Shown here: in pieces, positions 20,801 to 31,859 of the stretch
Layout of the letters: every line of letters begins with the position of its first letter
How positions within the stretch are numbered: the first letter of the stretch is position 1
NCBI GenBank assembly: GCA_034670405.1
Contig: JAXDDX010000087.1
Location: 1,488,001 to 1,552,000, forward strand
Source of the DNA: Hoplostethus atlanticus
Taxonomy: Eukaryota; Chordata; Actinopteri; Trachichthyiformes; Trachichthyidae
Direction: 5' to 3'
DNA length: 64,000 nt
Made by a program: the position numbers and the translations under genes
Notes under the pieces: generated by a model
What the model was told of the DNA's origin: nothing
Seen by the model: only the letters and a program-made list of their open reading frames with translations
Database searches by the model: none

Positions 20801-22175
20801 TGCGTGTGATGTAAGTGTGTTTTATGCAATGAGGTAGACAAGTTTATTTTGCAACTAGTGCACTATATCAGGCTGATTGGCCTTCCTCAAAAGTTTCAGG
20901 GGTGTCAGTCTGTAAACCCTGCAATGAAACCTGCTTTAGTTTTAGTGTCCCATGATGGTCTGAATGCTGTTTCAGAGGGAAACATGGTCTGCGTGGTCAG
21001 TTTGACAGCGACCGTGTTCAGTTCTTGGCAACCCCCGCCATCGGGGAGCGTATTTAGCCTTTCGTAACACATGGACGGGGATTAGCAGTTTAGGCCAATT
21101 TCTTGGCTTTCAGCACCACACTTCCCTGGCCTGTCTGGACAAACCTAGGTAGCACAAGGATCCTTTGTCAATGAAGTTCAACCAGTCACTTACCGTATTC
21201 ACTAACCATGTTCATTTTAGTAATCTAAGTTATATTTTTACTATTAACTCACTCTTTGAATCATTTGAATCTGAAAATATATATTACCCTGTCCAGTCTA
21301 TGTACCCCGCCCTCTTCCATTTTGTAACTAGTTATCGTCAGCATTCATAGTCAGTGTTTGTGCAATTTCTTGTAACATTTGGGAAAGTAGAAGAGTTTAG
21401 TTTGGGTTTCTGTTTTGAATGTAGGATAGGAGTTTGCAGAGCACTGTGATTATTGCAACCAAAACTTGTTGATTTTGTGCAGTAAAATTGCAGGAATTGT
21501 TAAAAATAACAATCATGGGCAAAAATGGAACTAAAGTGTCACTAAAGAGATATAAAAAAAATATTTAAGAACTACCTCCCATTAAGGTCCTCCTCCAGTA
21601 TCACCCGTTTCAAATTACAAACCTCTTGGAAAGCATTTTTCTTTTTTCCAAATATATATCATTCTAACTGGCATTAATAAGGTCCTGGAGGGACAATATG
21701 TCTTGGTGAGGATTTTCTTTTTCCGTAATCAAATATTTCTAGCGAATAGGGACAACTTAGCAGAGAGTGTCTGGTGAATGAATCCAGGGGATGCAATGGT
21801 CTGAGGTGTTTCCGTGTCCTACAGGTAGATGTTGTTTGTGGAGATCACCTCCTAGACCACTACCAGTCCCTCAGAGACGTACAGAACTCTATGGGAGAGG
21901 AGGCACTACAGGTAGGTCCCACACACACACTTGACTTAAAATGTTTATTTGAATCCACCAATTTAAATGGCGTATCTGGGATTCTATTACTCAAGATTAG
22001 TGTACACGCATGCAGAAGAGGATATGCTATGTTAAATACGGAAATGCATTTTGTAGAAAAGCATGCACGGCGATGCTTTGGATTTCGTAGAAATACATTA
22101 TTGTTTTGTCTTCTTTCCGTTTTACCCCAGGACGGTCTGTTGGTTCTGCATTTTGGCCTGGTCCTGCCCTCCTAG
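17801..22175 (+). CDS. pcgf6: Polycomb group RING finger protein 6 (variant PRC1.6 subunit)
   Basis: Ten coding exons: 17801-17881, 18113-18212, 18823-18919, 19050-19105, 19326-19385, 19754-19871, 20323-20350, 20581-20679, 21825-21911 and 22131-22175. They give 256 residues in continuous phase. The start follows an in-frame stop at 17753, and the encoded N-terminus is His/Ser/acidic ([12 protein letters not shown]...SDSDSEDE). The C3HC4 RING reads CALC, CLHTFC, CIV, CPTC, followed by the PCGF6 signature [12 protein letters not shown] and RQLQDIVYK. The C-terminal RAWUL domain includes [20 protein letters not shown] and [14 protein letters not shown]6 partners RING1/RNF2 in PRC1.6 to ubiquitinate H2A; that role is by homology. 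It is shorter than human PCGF6 (about 350) because the long acidic/proline-rich N-terminus is lacking. Confidence 0.94.
18360..18660. repeat. Dispersed repeat R3 copy, pcgf6 intron 2
   Basis: Contains AATTTCAACTTTTACAATTGG facing its inverted partner CCAATTTATAAAAGTTGAGA about 70 bp away. The same pair, with similar flanks (TCTGGCAATTTA, ACTTATTTC), is present at 32240-32610. Non-coding. Confidence 0.5.
19184..19213. repeat. AT-rich palindrome, pcgf6 intron 4
   Basis: AATATATTAATATTAATATA and the following bases form an almost perfect self-complementary stretch of about 22 bp. Probably simple-sequence in origin. Confidence 0.6.
19615..19690. repeat. Terminal fragment of 'GTCATGGAATTTT...GTGGGAACCCTG' repeat
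   Basis: AGAGTCATGGAATTTTCCCT and CACAGTGGGAATCCTGG match the right end of the larger copy at 45605-45951. It lies about 60 bp before pcgf6 exon 6. Confidence 0.45.
20390..20460. repeat. AATAATAATACATTTATTTTATATAGCGC-type repeat
   Basis: An (ATA)n run followed by TTTATATAGCGCTTTTCTGAG. Same family as 5075-5135 and 31216-31265. pcgf6 intron 7. Confidence 0.5.
20855..21000 (+). repeat. R1 family fragment, pcgf6 intron 8
   Basis: Contains CTATATCAGGCTGATTGGCC and TTTTAGTGTCCCATGATGGT, then GAATGCTGTTTCAGAGG, matching the left part and core of R1. It is truncated after the core. Confidence 0.55.
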
Positions 22176-23230
22176 TCTTGAGACGGAGAGAAGGATGTTA
22201 AATGCATACATGGACCCTCTGGATTTTAATCTGTTCTTTTCGTCAGACTGTGGGGTGAAGTTTCTGCACTGGCATTTCAGCCACTCAAAAACGGTCTTAA
22301 TAGCATTGTTAGAATTCACCATTAAACATAATGGGTTGCTAACCTAGTAAAAGACATGTAGCTTTTGGCTAGCAGTACCATTTGGTTCGAAAGAGACATG
22401 CTAGTAACACTAACATGCTTTTTTTTGTTCTTCATTGAACAGTATCTCATGACTAAAAGGATGTGAAAGTTGCATTATTGTGAAAATCTGACCGTACCTC
22501 TGAATCGTCACACCTTGGCTGCAGATTTTCCCACAACCTCCTGCTTCCTGTATTTACCTATACGTCACCGCTGCGAATGCACTGCAGGACTGGACACAAT
22601 CTGGACTTGTTTGGTTTATTGAAGTGCCAGTGCAGTACTATGCACTTTTTGCTCACATTACGCCTGGTGAAGCCAAAGGACACAAGATTAAACCCTGAGT
22701 ATTGGCCCACTCAAGAATGCGATACTGTCACCTAAAACCGGCCGTTTACTACTGTCTGACAGCAGGACTGAAACTCCTCTGAGCTACGCTACTGTTTGCT
22801 TGAAAAACTGGATCAGCCTACTTGACCCCATCCGTTGGGAAACCAGTGACCTCTTTCTTAATTTTTGATTGCTGTTTTTAGTTTAATTTCAAAGCGATTG
22901 CTGTGATTTCAAAGGGCTTGAAACAAAAGGAGCTGTACTACTACCACTACCAAAGGCTTGTATATTTCTCAGGGGTTTAGATCTACACTGTATCTTTACA
23001 ATATAATACTTATTGATTTACAAAACTAATTTAAGAGCTATTAACGTTTGTACAGACTTCCTGTTTATGTGAAAAGATGTCGGTGTCTTGAAATCTGCTT
23101 CCTCAACGAATGCATACAGCAGTTATTGAAAGGGAATTTATATAGAGAATCTTTGATAGGCTTTGTTACAAAATACCTTTCTTACATGCGTTTTGTCAGT
23201 TTGAATAAATAAATGACTATGCAAACGTGA
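22176..23230 (+). other. pcgf6: pcgf6 3'UTR
   Basis: About 1 kb of non-coding sequence follows the pcgf6 stop and ends at overlapping AATAAA signals (23204-23213). No other gene is visible in it. The next repeat begins immediately afterwards. Confidence 0.55.
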
Positions 23231-23234
23231 GTAA

Positions 23235-23400
23235 TGTCTGTTTTACTTTTAGTGTCCCATGATGGTCTAAATGCTGTTACAGGATTCTCCACCCTGACGG
23301 GAATAAAACACCTGACACATCGGCACAAAATATTGGTTATTGGCAAATTAAATCCCAAAACCCATATTGGTCAAGCCATATATTCTACCAGACCATTAAT
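23235..23400 (+). repeat. R1 family copy downstream of pcgf6
   Basis: TTTTAGTGTCCCATGATGGT, CTAAATGCTGTTACAGG, CTCCACCCTGACGGGAATA, then CGGCACAAAATATTGG. The core and right part of R1 are present and the left part is missing. Confidence 0.6.
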
Positions 23401-25053
23401 AACTTGTGAAAACATCATAGAATGTCCCCAGTTGACAGTTGAATACAATGAGGATCAAGTTATATTCAATTTCAAATGCTGACAGTGGCAAAATAACAAT
23501 AGAAAAGGAATACAACACTAATAAAGTCAACATGGCTGAAAAAATAGTTTTTCATTAGTAGTAATCTTTCTAGTAATCATTTTTAGTAATATTTCTTTAT
23601 GGAGTTTTTTGGGTTTTTTTTGAGTGTGGTATTCTTTCCTTTTCTGTTCCCTTAATTTTGACCATGTTTGAATGTTTTACTGTGCTATGGTGCAAGACTA
23701 TAAATGCAGCATGCATCTCTCTCCTGTGCCAATACAAGTAAATAGCGTTGATCCTAACTTTAGGTACTATTATCCTCTTACAGCAACCAAACGTACCAAT
23801 TTGATACAGACAAAAGGCAGTATTAATGCATTCAATCACTGATATTATTATAATTGTATAGTGGGAAATTGAGCTTCTTTTCTATTTCCAGGGCCACCAG
23901 CTAATCCATCAGCTCACTGGGACCTTGATGTGAACCAAGCCTATTTTCTATTCCTGTAGACCTACATCCCATTGTGTGTCTTTATGTGCAGCGACTTGCC
24001 TATGAGAGCAGTGAAAATAACTCAAATGGGGTGCAAAGGAAATTATTATCAGCGGCTTTCCAACAATGATCCATACCTTGACGCTTAGTCCAGTTCAGTA
24101 CATGAATGGTACAGATTTGCGTAGCAGCACCAACATTGGTATACATGTATAGTTCGATGCCCTGAATGTTTTCAGGATTGAAGCCACTGTAAAAGTAGTA
24201 CCGATGAGGCTATGGCAGCCATTTCTTCCCCTGCCATTGCCAGCAAATGGGTTTTCCTCTATGTCCGCTGAACTGATCATAATAGCATTAAAGAAATGTG
24301 ACTACACCTATGTTTTTCATGGCCAACAAATTGTGCTAAGGAAAACATCATAAACTGTTCGGATCATCATGTAATGGTGAAATCAACTTATATTGTGTAT
24401 ATAAATACAATACAATTGCAGTTTTAAAGTGGCAATCCACTAGATTTTTTTATTTTTTTTTATTTTGCATCATTGGTGCTAAGTGGTCACTACCCAGTTC
24501 TTCTCCTATTTATTCCTGGACTAGCTACAGTATCGGTACTATGACAATCTATGCTGAAGCAGAAGTCAGGCATTACACTAACATTTTGTTTTCCAACTAC
24601 AAAAATATAGTCCATCTAAAACAAAATATCGCTTCTCTTTCAACAACAACTTAGTGTAAATCTTCCACAGCACAAAGAATGGAAATCCATATAGAAACGT
24701 TTAGCATTTGGACACAGACTTACTTTAGCACAACATTAGCAACAGGATACAGGAAAGCGTCATTTTAGTGTTCTCTGAGGACATACAGTACTTTCTGTTT
24801 GGATCTCTAGGTTAGTATCTTTTGTTTTATGTACTTTATGGTATTTTCCGGCATGAAATGAGTCAAATTTTGAAACTAAATAGTTTATTGGCAGCTTGAC
24901 TCCAAAAAATCCATTATTAGCTTTAAAAAACCCATATCGCTCTAACCCTAGTAACGTGTTGATGTCTGAATAAATATAAACTATGAACTTTTAAAATTAT
25001 GTACCAAATATCTCTGCTGCTGCTGCTTTCTCTTGTTCTGTTACTTTCTCTCT
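23401..25053. other. pcgf6-ina interval, probably including the ina 3'UTR
   Basis: No gene was recognised. The part next to 25053 should hold the minus-strand ina 3'UTR, whose end I cannot place. The rest is AT-rich with homopolymer runs (for example 24448-24475). Confidence 0.4.
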
Positions 25054-28000
25054 TTAGTTGTTGGAGTTGATGTCTGCCTCATCGTTGTGGTCCCCTTTCT
25101 CTTCAGTGATCCCCTTGAAGCCTTCCTTCTGAGCGCCGTCTTTCTCCTTCCGGCTACTCCTGGAGGAGCCTGCTGAGGGCCGAGGCTGGTAGCTGTAGCT
25201 CATGCCAGGGTTGGCAGCACCAAATGAAATCCCTGAGCTGAAGTGAGTCTCCTCCCCTTCCAGCAGTTTCCTTCGGACCGAAGGAAACAAATGTCAGGTT
25301 AGACACACGATCGGGGCTTGAAATGAATACTTGGCGTCAGATAATTAGACATTTTGGTTTTGGCTGTTAGGTCTACCAGCCACGTGGACAGGTAGCCAAC
25401 CTTTGGGAGCATTAAGTAATATCTGACCTCTATCAGCGACCAGTAAGAAATACAACAACATTGAAAGAACTGTTCCTGTACAAGCACATTGATCAAGAAT
25501 CCTATCAACCCCTACAGATATACACTATATGGCAAAAGTCAGTGGACACCTGACCATCACACCTATATGAGCTTGCTGGACATTGGAACCCCCCTTTGCG
25601 ACTATAACAGCCGCCACTCTTCTGGGAAGGCTTTCCACAAGCTTTTGGAGTGTGTCTTTGGGAATTTGTGCCCATTCAGCCAAAAGAGTATTTGTGAGGT
25701 CAGGCAGTGATGTTGGACGAGAAGGCCTGGCTCACAATCGGCGTTCTAATTCCTCCCAAAGGTGTTCAATGGGGTTGAGGTCAGGGCTCTGTGCAGGCCA
25801 ATCGAGCTCCTCCACACCATACTCGTCTAACCATGTTTTTCTGGACCTCGCTTTGTGCACAGGGGCACAGTCATGCTGGAACAGCAAAGGGCCTTCCCCA
25901 AACTGTTGCCATAAAGTTGGAAGCGCCCAATTGGCTAAAATGTCTTCATATCCTGTAGCATTAAGGTTACCCTTCACTGGAACTAAGGGGCCAAGCCCAA
26001 ACCCTGAAAAACAGGGTGGCTGAAACACCTGAACTCAATAATTAGTAGGGGTGTCCACTGACTTTTGGCCATATAGTGTATTATGGTCATTTTGTGCTAC
26101 CAGCCAGTACCTGTAGGCAGCTATCTCGATGTCCAGGGCCATCTTGACATTGAGCAGGTCCTGATACTCTCTCAGATGGTGGGCCATCTCACCCTTGAGG
26201 TTCCTCAGCTCGCTATCCAGGTGGCCGATAGTGTCCTGGAACATTGGAAATGAGTATGAGAGGCGACTGAGAGATGATCAGTAGTGACTAACGCCAAGTA
26301 GCATGCTGAATGAGTCATTGAAAAGCTCACTGAGCATGGTTATGGGCGGTAGTAATTGTAGTAGTTGGAGTAACATTACAGCGGTCAAATAATGCCACGG
26401 TAGGAGAACGCCAACTCAATGTTTTAGCTGCATGACATTTTAAAGTTCCCTCTGATACTTGTAGAGTATCCTTCTAAAATGTATTCTAGGATTGCTCTAG
26501 TTCTCTTTCGTAAGGGAATACCCTTTGGGGCTTAGCTTGAAGCCAGTGAAAGCAGATTTCCAATATCCAATTAGAGGTTAGAGGGTTAGAGGTTAATCTA
26601 ATAGACACACGGGGTCAATTCTCTAAGAACTGGTTTGGTCAGTCCCTCGCAATTTAAGGCTTGTTAAACCGGCTACTGCACACTCACATTATGTTCATTA
26701 TGTCATGCCTTGACTTGAGACCTTGAACCAGCATTACAGCATTAGGCTTATCTGCATGGCCCGCACACTATACTAGACCAGTGGTTGCCACAGTTCGGCC
26801 TGGCGACCTCCAGCAATCCCCAGCAAAATGAGGGATAGTTTAATTGCACTATTATTTCAGTCCCTCGATGTTCATGCAATGAGATCATGTGTAAGGAGGA
26901 CTATTATGACTGTTATTATCATACCACCTGCAGTATAGACAGTTATGCAACTCTGCACTAAATCATGACTAACAATAAAAATCGTCTCAGATGGTGTTCC
27001 TTAAAAAAGTGTCCTTGCAATGGGACTGAACAGCTTTGTTCAAGCTGTGACATAATTCACGTCAAATTCTTGAACCTGATCTTCCAATCCTATTACTCTA
27101 CAACGTGTAGACGGTATTGACCTACACGCACACTGAGACAACAGATGCAGCACTATGGGCAGGGCGACTTTGAGACCAGCATGTGATTCATTTCCAAACT
27201 TTGTTTCAAAGTAATAGTTGTTGTTTTTTTTTCATTTTTACTGTTTTCATTTCTGGTACTAGCTCAGAAACGGTGTGTAGCTCATATTCAGCTCTAGGCA
27301 TATATATTGTGTGTGTGTGCATTCGCTTGCCTGCATGGCTGAGATTTCGGCATTGTGCACGTCCTCCATTTCTCTGATCTGCCGTTCCAGAGACTCGTTG
27401 GTGCCCCTCAGGGTCTCCATCTCGATCGTCTTGGACTGCAGCTGCCTCCTGAACTCATTGATCTCCTCCCTGCCGGCCCGCATGGCCTCGTTGTTCCTGG
27501 TGGCCTGTTCATTGAGGCTTGCGAACTTGGTTTTGTACCACTCCTCAGCCGATTGCAGATTTTTGGAGGAGATAGACTCGTACTGGTTGCGGATCTCTTT
27601 CAGAGCAGAAGTGAGGTCCGGTTTGGAGAACTCGACCTCCACAGAGACCTGCGCCGCCTCCATCGTGCTGCTCAGCTCCTGGATTTCCTCATCATGCACT
27701 TTCCTCAGAAAGGAGATTTCTTCCAGCAGCGACTCCACTCTGCGCTCCAGGTCCAGGCGAACCACCGTGGCATCGTCCAGGTCCTTCCTGAACGACTTCA
27801 GGGTCTGTTCAGCCTCCTCCCGCGCCCTCACCTCCTCATCGTACTTCGCATTGAGCTTCTGAAAGATGAGAGAGATGAGATGAAGAGAGATGAGAGATGA
27901 TTAAAAAGAGGGGTTTAGAGAGATGAGATGATGAGAGTTGAGATGATGAGAGAGAAGATGGCAATTAATGAGAGTTGAGATGAGCAGTGAGATGATTAAA

Positions 28001-29780
28001 GACGTTTAGACCCCCCCCCAAATGGAGGTATGTACCTGCAGCTCCTCCTCCATGTTGCCCCTTTCGATGAGGATGCAGTTCTTCTCGCCACTCAGCTCGT
28101 CCAGCTGGGCCCGCAGGTCCCGCATCTCCTGCCGGTAGAGATTAGCAATGCGGGACGGCTCGCTGTGATTCTGGCGCAGCGTCACCAGCTCCGTCTCCAA
28201 CACTTTGTTCTGCTGCTCCAGGTGACGGACTTTATCAATGAACATGGCAAAGCGGTCATTCAGGCCCTGTGTAACAGATAGATAGATACTTTATTGATCC
28301 CGGGGGGGAATTATGGGGTTGCAGCAGCATAACAGTATCACAAGAATAATGTGATACTGTAATTCACTTGTATATAATTACACACAAAGTGTGTAATGCA
28401 CCCTAAGCTAAGGCAAAGCTCCTGCATCTAAGAGCATTTGCCACCCAAACTTCCCAATCCGCTGATATAAATAAACTACATTTCTAGGCACACGGTGGAG
28501 CATTTACAGATAACTGCACTAGGCAAGCTTTTTATGTAAAAATGCACCTGTCTTATCAGCCTAAATCACAAAGTGGGGCTGCAACAGAGAAAAACGTCCC
28601 ATCCCCAGTAATTGAGATGCCGCAGATTCACCCTATTTGACCAAATTAAATTCTGGTGTTGTAGCGGGAAAACTCCTCTGCCCACAGGAAGTGACGAATT
28701 TAAAATAAAGAGCGAAATCCAAAACTGTCCTGAGAAAGCTGGACTCATCAACTTTAGATCTATTGCCTTGATGTCCTTTGCTATAAAGCATCACAGACCG
28801 AACATGAGCATGCTGTGTGCAGGTTACTGATGTCACCTTACAGGATTTCTGCCTGATATTTGGTGATAAATTGTGATAAATTATTACATGTAGGTCACCA
28901 AACTATGAGTTTAGAGGGAGCATTAATCCTGAATGCTCCCCTGATATGATTTATATGTTATTGTCAGTGTATATATTCATATCATAGCACTATGGACCCC
29001 CATCCTTGTTGGGGCACCAGCTGCTGGAGGTTGTCTGTCTGTGCACCTGATAACTGCATGCTGTTTTCTTTTATTTGGTTTCAGAATAAATGGTTTTATG
29101 ACTCTCGTGCCTGTAGGTAAAATGCGCCACCCCTTGTATCTAGGCAACCACACACAAAATGAATCATCACAGATTTAGGAAGAGTAATTCATTGCCCTGA
29201 GTCTGTGATGGAGAAGAGCACATTACTTTTTTTTATTTATGTCAGGTGATTTCATCATGGTAAAGATGTAATGACTTGTATTTAAATAGAGGAAGACTTC
29301 TTCCTCTTGTTCACTTCTTAAATTATATTAGCTAGAGAAAATGTTTTAATCGCCATGAATACCCAACAGTCATACAAATACATAGCAATATTGACTGAAG
29401 ACACAATTATTTTGCCTCAGTAGCACAAATCTGTCTCCTTTTACCCCATTCTCCCCTATACAAAGTAGAAATTCCACCGGTTATACCTGCAGCTGCTCTT
29501 TTTCGTTGGTTCTGACTACTTTGAATTCATTGTTGATCACGGAGGTGTGGGTTAAGTCCACGCAGTCGGTCGGGACCAGTGGGAAGGAGGCCGAGGACCG
29601 GCCGGTCCGTCTGTAGAGGCTCAGGGAGGACGCGCTGTTGCGGGACGAGGCCAGGGACCGGAACCCCGGGGGGGGCCGAGACAAGGCGCTGCTCATGCGG
29701 GAGGAGGAGGCTGAAAACGGCGGAGAATTCCCGAAAATCTTCCGGTAGGATGACGAGGCGTAGTGGTCTCCGTAGCTCAT
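25054..29780 (-). CDS. ina: Alpha-internexin, neuronal intermediate filament protein
   Basis: Five coding exons on the minus strand: 29780-29487, 28266-28036, 27858-27331, 26235-26111 and 25270-25054, giving 464 residues. Head: [17 protein letters not shown], Ser-rich, ending at RTNEKEQLQ. Coil 1A begins [19 protein letters not shown]. Coil 1B and coil 2 contain ARLDLE-like [16 protein letters not shown] and [16 protein letters not shown]. The helix-termination motif is [20 protein letters not shown] then KLLEGEE. The tail is short (about 75 residues) and rich in Ser, Gly and charged residues. The head and NEKEQLQ junction match INA rather than peripherin, desmin or vimentin. It assembles with neurofilament proteins in axons, by family knowledge. 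Fish names for the group include gefiltin. The intron after ...EISAMQ has a GC donor (CAG then GCAAGC). Confidence 0.92.
25521..26080 (-). mobile_element. Internally deleted Tc1-like transposon in ina intron 4
   Basis: Terminal inverted repeats TACACTATATGGCAAAAGTC (25521) and its counterpart ending CCATATAGTGTA (26080) flank 560 bp, with TA at each edge as expected for Tc1/mariner. The minus-strand frame 26028-25732 encodes a transposase C-terminal portion, including [30 protein letters not shown] (the last catalytic-acid region of the DDE domain) and GPLVPVKGN. The N-terminal DNA-binding domain and first catalytic residues are absent, so it cannot be autonomous. Confidence 0.88.
26236..27330 (-). 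other. ina intron 3 (GC-AG)
   Basis: This 1.1-kb intron has no recognised repeat or gene. Its donor on the minus strand reads CAG then GCAAGC, a GC-AG class intron otherwise matching the donor consensus. The acceptor at 26236 is TTCCAG. There is a TG-rich run at 27306-27319. Confidence 0.7.
27861..28000. repeat. GAGATGA-type purine minisatellite, ina intron 2
   Basis: Irregular tandem units of GAGATGA, GAGAGATGA and GAGTTGAGATGA fill most of the 177-bp intron 2. Confidence 0.75.
28274..28320 (-). repeat. LINE-type 3' tail (TAGA)n + CTTTATTGATCCC
   Basis: GATAGATAGATACTTTATTG followed by ATCCCGGGGGGG is the reverse complement of a common fish retroelement tail, GGGATCAATAAAGT(ATCT)n. A plus-oriented tail of the same kind is at 31460-31515. 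ina intron 1. Confidence 0.5.
28515..28860 (-). repeat. TTAA-type MITE family M1, inverted partial copy
   Basis: ACTGCACTAGGCAAGCTTTT near 28519 and GGTTACTGATGTCACCTTAC near 28822 match, in reverse orientation, the ends of the full M1 copy at 50221-50670 (AGCTGCACTAG..., CCCGTAAGGTGACGTCAGTG). The GATTCACCCTATTTG segment is also shared. ina intron 1. Confidence 0.5.
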
Positions 29781-30060
29781 CTTCGCCGTGCGCCCGACAG
29801 CTAAAAACTGACGGACTTAAGAGCTTTGCACGAGCTTATAGACCTCACAGGTGGAGCGAACCACTGTTGCTCGCGGCGTTACACGGCTTAATAACGATTG
29901 TCTGCAGTGAAGTGAGTGTGTTTAATGAAGATTTACATTTCGAAACAGAAATTTGCCCAGAATTCATCTGTGTCCTATGTTCATTTCCCGCACGTAAAAT
30001 GATGGAACTGTCCACTGCCCACGTCACTGATTTGATCTACTTTCACCTATAGGCACGTTT
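29781..30060 (-). promoter_or_regulatory. ina: Putative ina promoter/5'UTR
   Basis: This is the sequence immediately upstream (higher coordinates) of the ina start codon. A short CpG-containing part (29781-29885) continues from the GC-rich exon 1. No TATA box is clear in a position I can defend. Confidence 0.3.
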
Positions 30061-30296
30061 TATGCCCATTCATTCTATATAGTTATACGTCAAAGTAATG
30101 CGGACAACGGGTTATTATCCCTGTGCGTTTCTCTTTTTTGTTTACATAACATTTTATTTCAGCTCACTGTGGTAACACATTGGTAACGGACATGCCACCA
30201 TGTAGCTCTCTCTATGCACCTGCCATGCATTTATTATTACCAGCAGATGGAGACTCAATTCTTCATAAAAATCCAGTGAGTGAGAACCCATACTGC

Positions 30297-30395
30297 AAAA
30301 TAACTACAACAATAATAATAATAATCCTAAAAACAATAATAAAAACAATAACAATACTACTACTAGTAATAATAACAACAACAATAATAATGTAT
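30297..30395. repeat. Degenerate trinucleotide repeat (AAT/AAC)n
   Basis: Consecutive AAT, AAC, CTA and ATA trinucleotides with occasional interruptions. The frames across it are low complexity. Confidence 0.75.
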
Positions 30396-31215
30396 GTTAA
30401 AATGTTAAATAATAAGGAAATGTTGACAGCTGTCCATAAATCTGCAAGTAGATCCGAAATATATTTCGAAAGAATGTCACATACATGTAATTTTTGTGTG
30501 CGAAATGTATGTGTTTGTATGTGAAATGTATTTTTTGGTATGGGAAATATTGGTGCCATGGCCTGATCACATCAGAGATAAGCTAAGAAAAGATGCCAGT
30601 GACGGGTGATTGATGATGCAAAATGCAACCCTTAAAATTATTATTATTGCAATATCTTTGGAAATAAGCACGTGGATTGGAATTGTATCAAACACTGTTT
30701 TGAGTGTAATGAGTGTAATTTCTTAACTTCCAGAGCATTTTTTCATGTAATAGACCAATTGAACACAAGGATGGTTACCCACAAAAGTATCAAAAGGATG
30801 AACTGACAGTTTAATCAGCCATAAACAGAATTTCCTGCCTGTTGGATCAAAACTTTACACCAAGACATTCATTGTCAAGTTGCCCGTATATTTTTGAAAT
30901 GTCAAAATGTATTCTGAACAGGTTTCAAGGGCCTGAGGGTCATGTAATTTACTCCACACCTCGTAAACTTTCAGTGGCTGGTGCCTCCACTGCAAAAATA
31001 TCCTTCCCTCTTATTTCTCTTTTTGTTTTAAGAAAAATAAGATTTGAAGACTGAATGTGAGACTAAATGACTTGTTAAGTTAATTTTAAGCCCTGGATTC
31101 TAGTAACATCAGTCCAGTATATTGTCTTTGGTGACTTTAATTTATTTTAGAAATCAAGTGGCTAGCTACTTATGCTGCAGTGACAGAATGAAATGAAGAA
31201 AATGTGCACTGAGCA

Positions 31216-31270
31216 TGGTAAATGGATGCATTTATATAGCGCTTTTATCTAAAGCGCTTTACAATATTTT
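31216..31270. repeat. Short dispersed repeat with self-complementary AAAGCGCTTT
   Basis: ATTTATATAGCGCTTTTATC followed by AAAGCGCTTTACAATATTT, then CATTCACCCATTCACAC. Same family as 5075-5135 and 20390-20460. Confidence 0.55.
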
Positions 31271-31459
31271 GCTTCTCATTCACCCATTCACACAACAAAC
31301 TTGAAATTGCTGTTTTAATTTGTTAGCCACTCCGGGGAAGTGTTCAGGACTAATGCCCTGAATATCCCTCTAAGCTGATAGTTTGGTGACTAATAATTTA
31401 TAACATTGACCAAACAAATAATATTTAAAAAAATGAAGTCATCAGTCATTAATCCACTT

Positions 31460-31478
31460 CCAACGATCAATAAAGTTG

Positions 31479-31515
<37 letters not shown>
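31460..31515 (+). repeat. Retroelement tail with (ATCT)n microsatellite
   Basis: GATCAATAAAGTTGATCTAT runs into about ten uninterrupted ATCT units to 31515. It is the direct-strand counterpart of 28274-28320. Confidence 0.7.
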
Positions 31516-31516
<1 letters not shown>

Positions 31517-31689
31517 TATGTTGTCCCCAGAAATTGAGCAGGTATGGAAGTTTTGGTGGAAAATTATATTAGATGCAGGGACTTTAGGGTTTAATGAACT
31601 GATACCCGTAAAATCTGGTATCACTGAAAATAGCCCAGCGTTCTCCAGTCGTGATCACCACTTTGTTGGGTCGGTCAAGTGATTACAAT

Positions 31690-31800
31690 ATTTCTCACAG
31701 TACTTGGAGGCAGCATTCGAGCTGCAGCAGCTATTACTGTCCCTGCGCATGCTCCATGAAGTAAGTCATCACCACCGACCAGATAAAGAGGGTGAGTAGT
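31690..31800 (+). promoter_or_regulatory. Possible nt5c2 leader exon region
   Basis: 31700-31756 is locally GC-richer than its surroundings (GCAGCATTCGAGCTGCAGCA) and ends in a good donor-like CATGAAGTAAGT. It could be a non-coding first exon of nt5c2, but nothing proves it is transcribed. Confidence 0.2.
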
Positions 31801-31859
31801 ATTCTTGCCCTTGGTTTGCTGACAGCTTGTGCTTCTTTAAACGACTATTTGTAGCATAC

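Larger units (their letters stand above)
30061..31690. other. Divergent intergenic region ina-nt5c2
   Basis: No gene. It contains a trinucleotide tract at 30297-30395 (ATA, ACA and AAC units), the AGCGCTTT repeat at 31216-31265, and a retroelement tail with (ATCT)n at 31460-31515. The rest is AT-rich. Confidence 0.5.

Noticed and set aside
25732-26028. Functional Tc1 transposase gene
   Set aside because: Only the C-terminal part is left inside a 560-bp element, so it is annotated as part of a deleted transposon.
27311-27900. Long plus-strand frames of 181-183 codons
   Set aside because: They lie exactly opposite ina exon 3 and come from coiled-coil codon bias on the other strand; no family resemblance.
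29579-30052. 157-codon plus-strand frame
   Set aside because: Its Arg/Gly-rich first part is antisense to ina exon 1 and the rest is promoter sequence; no splice or domain support.
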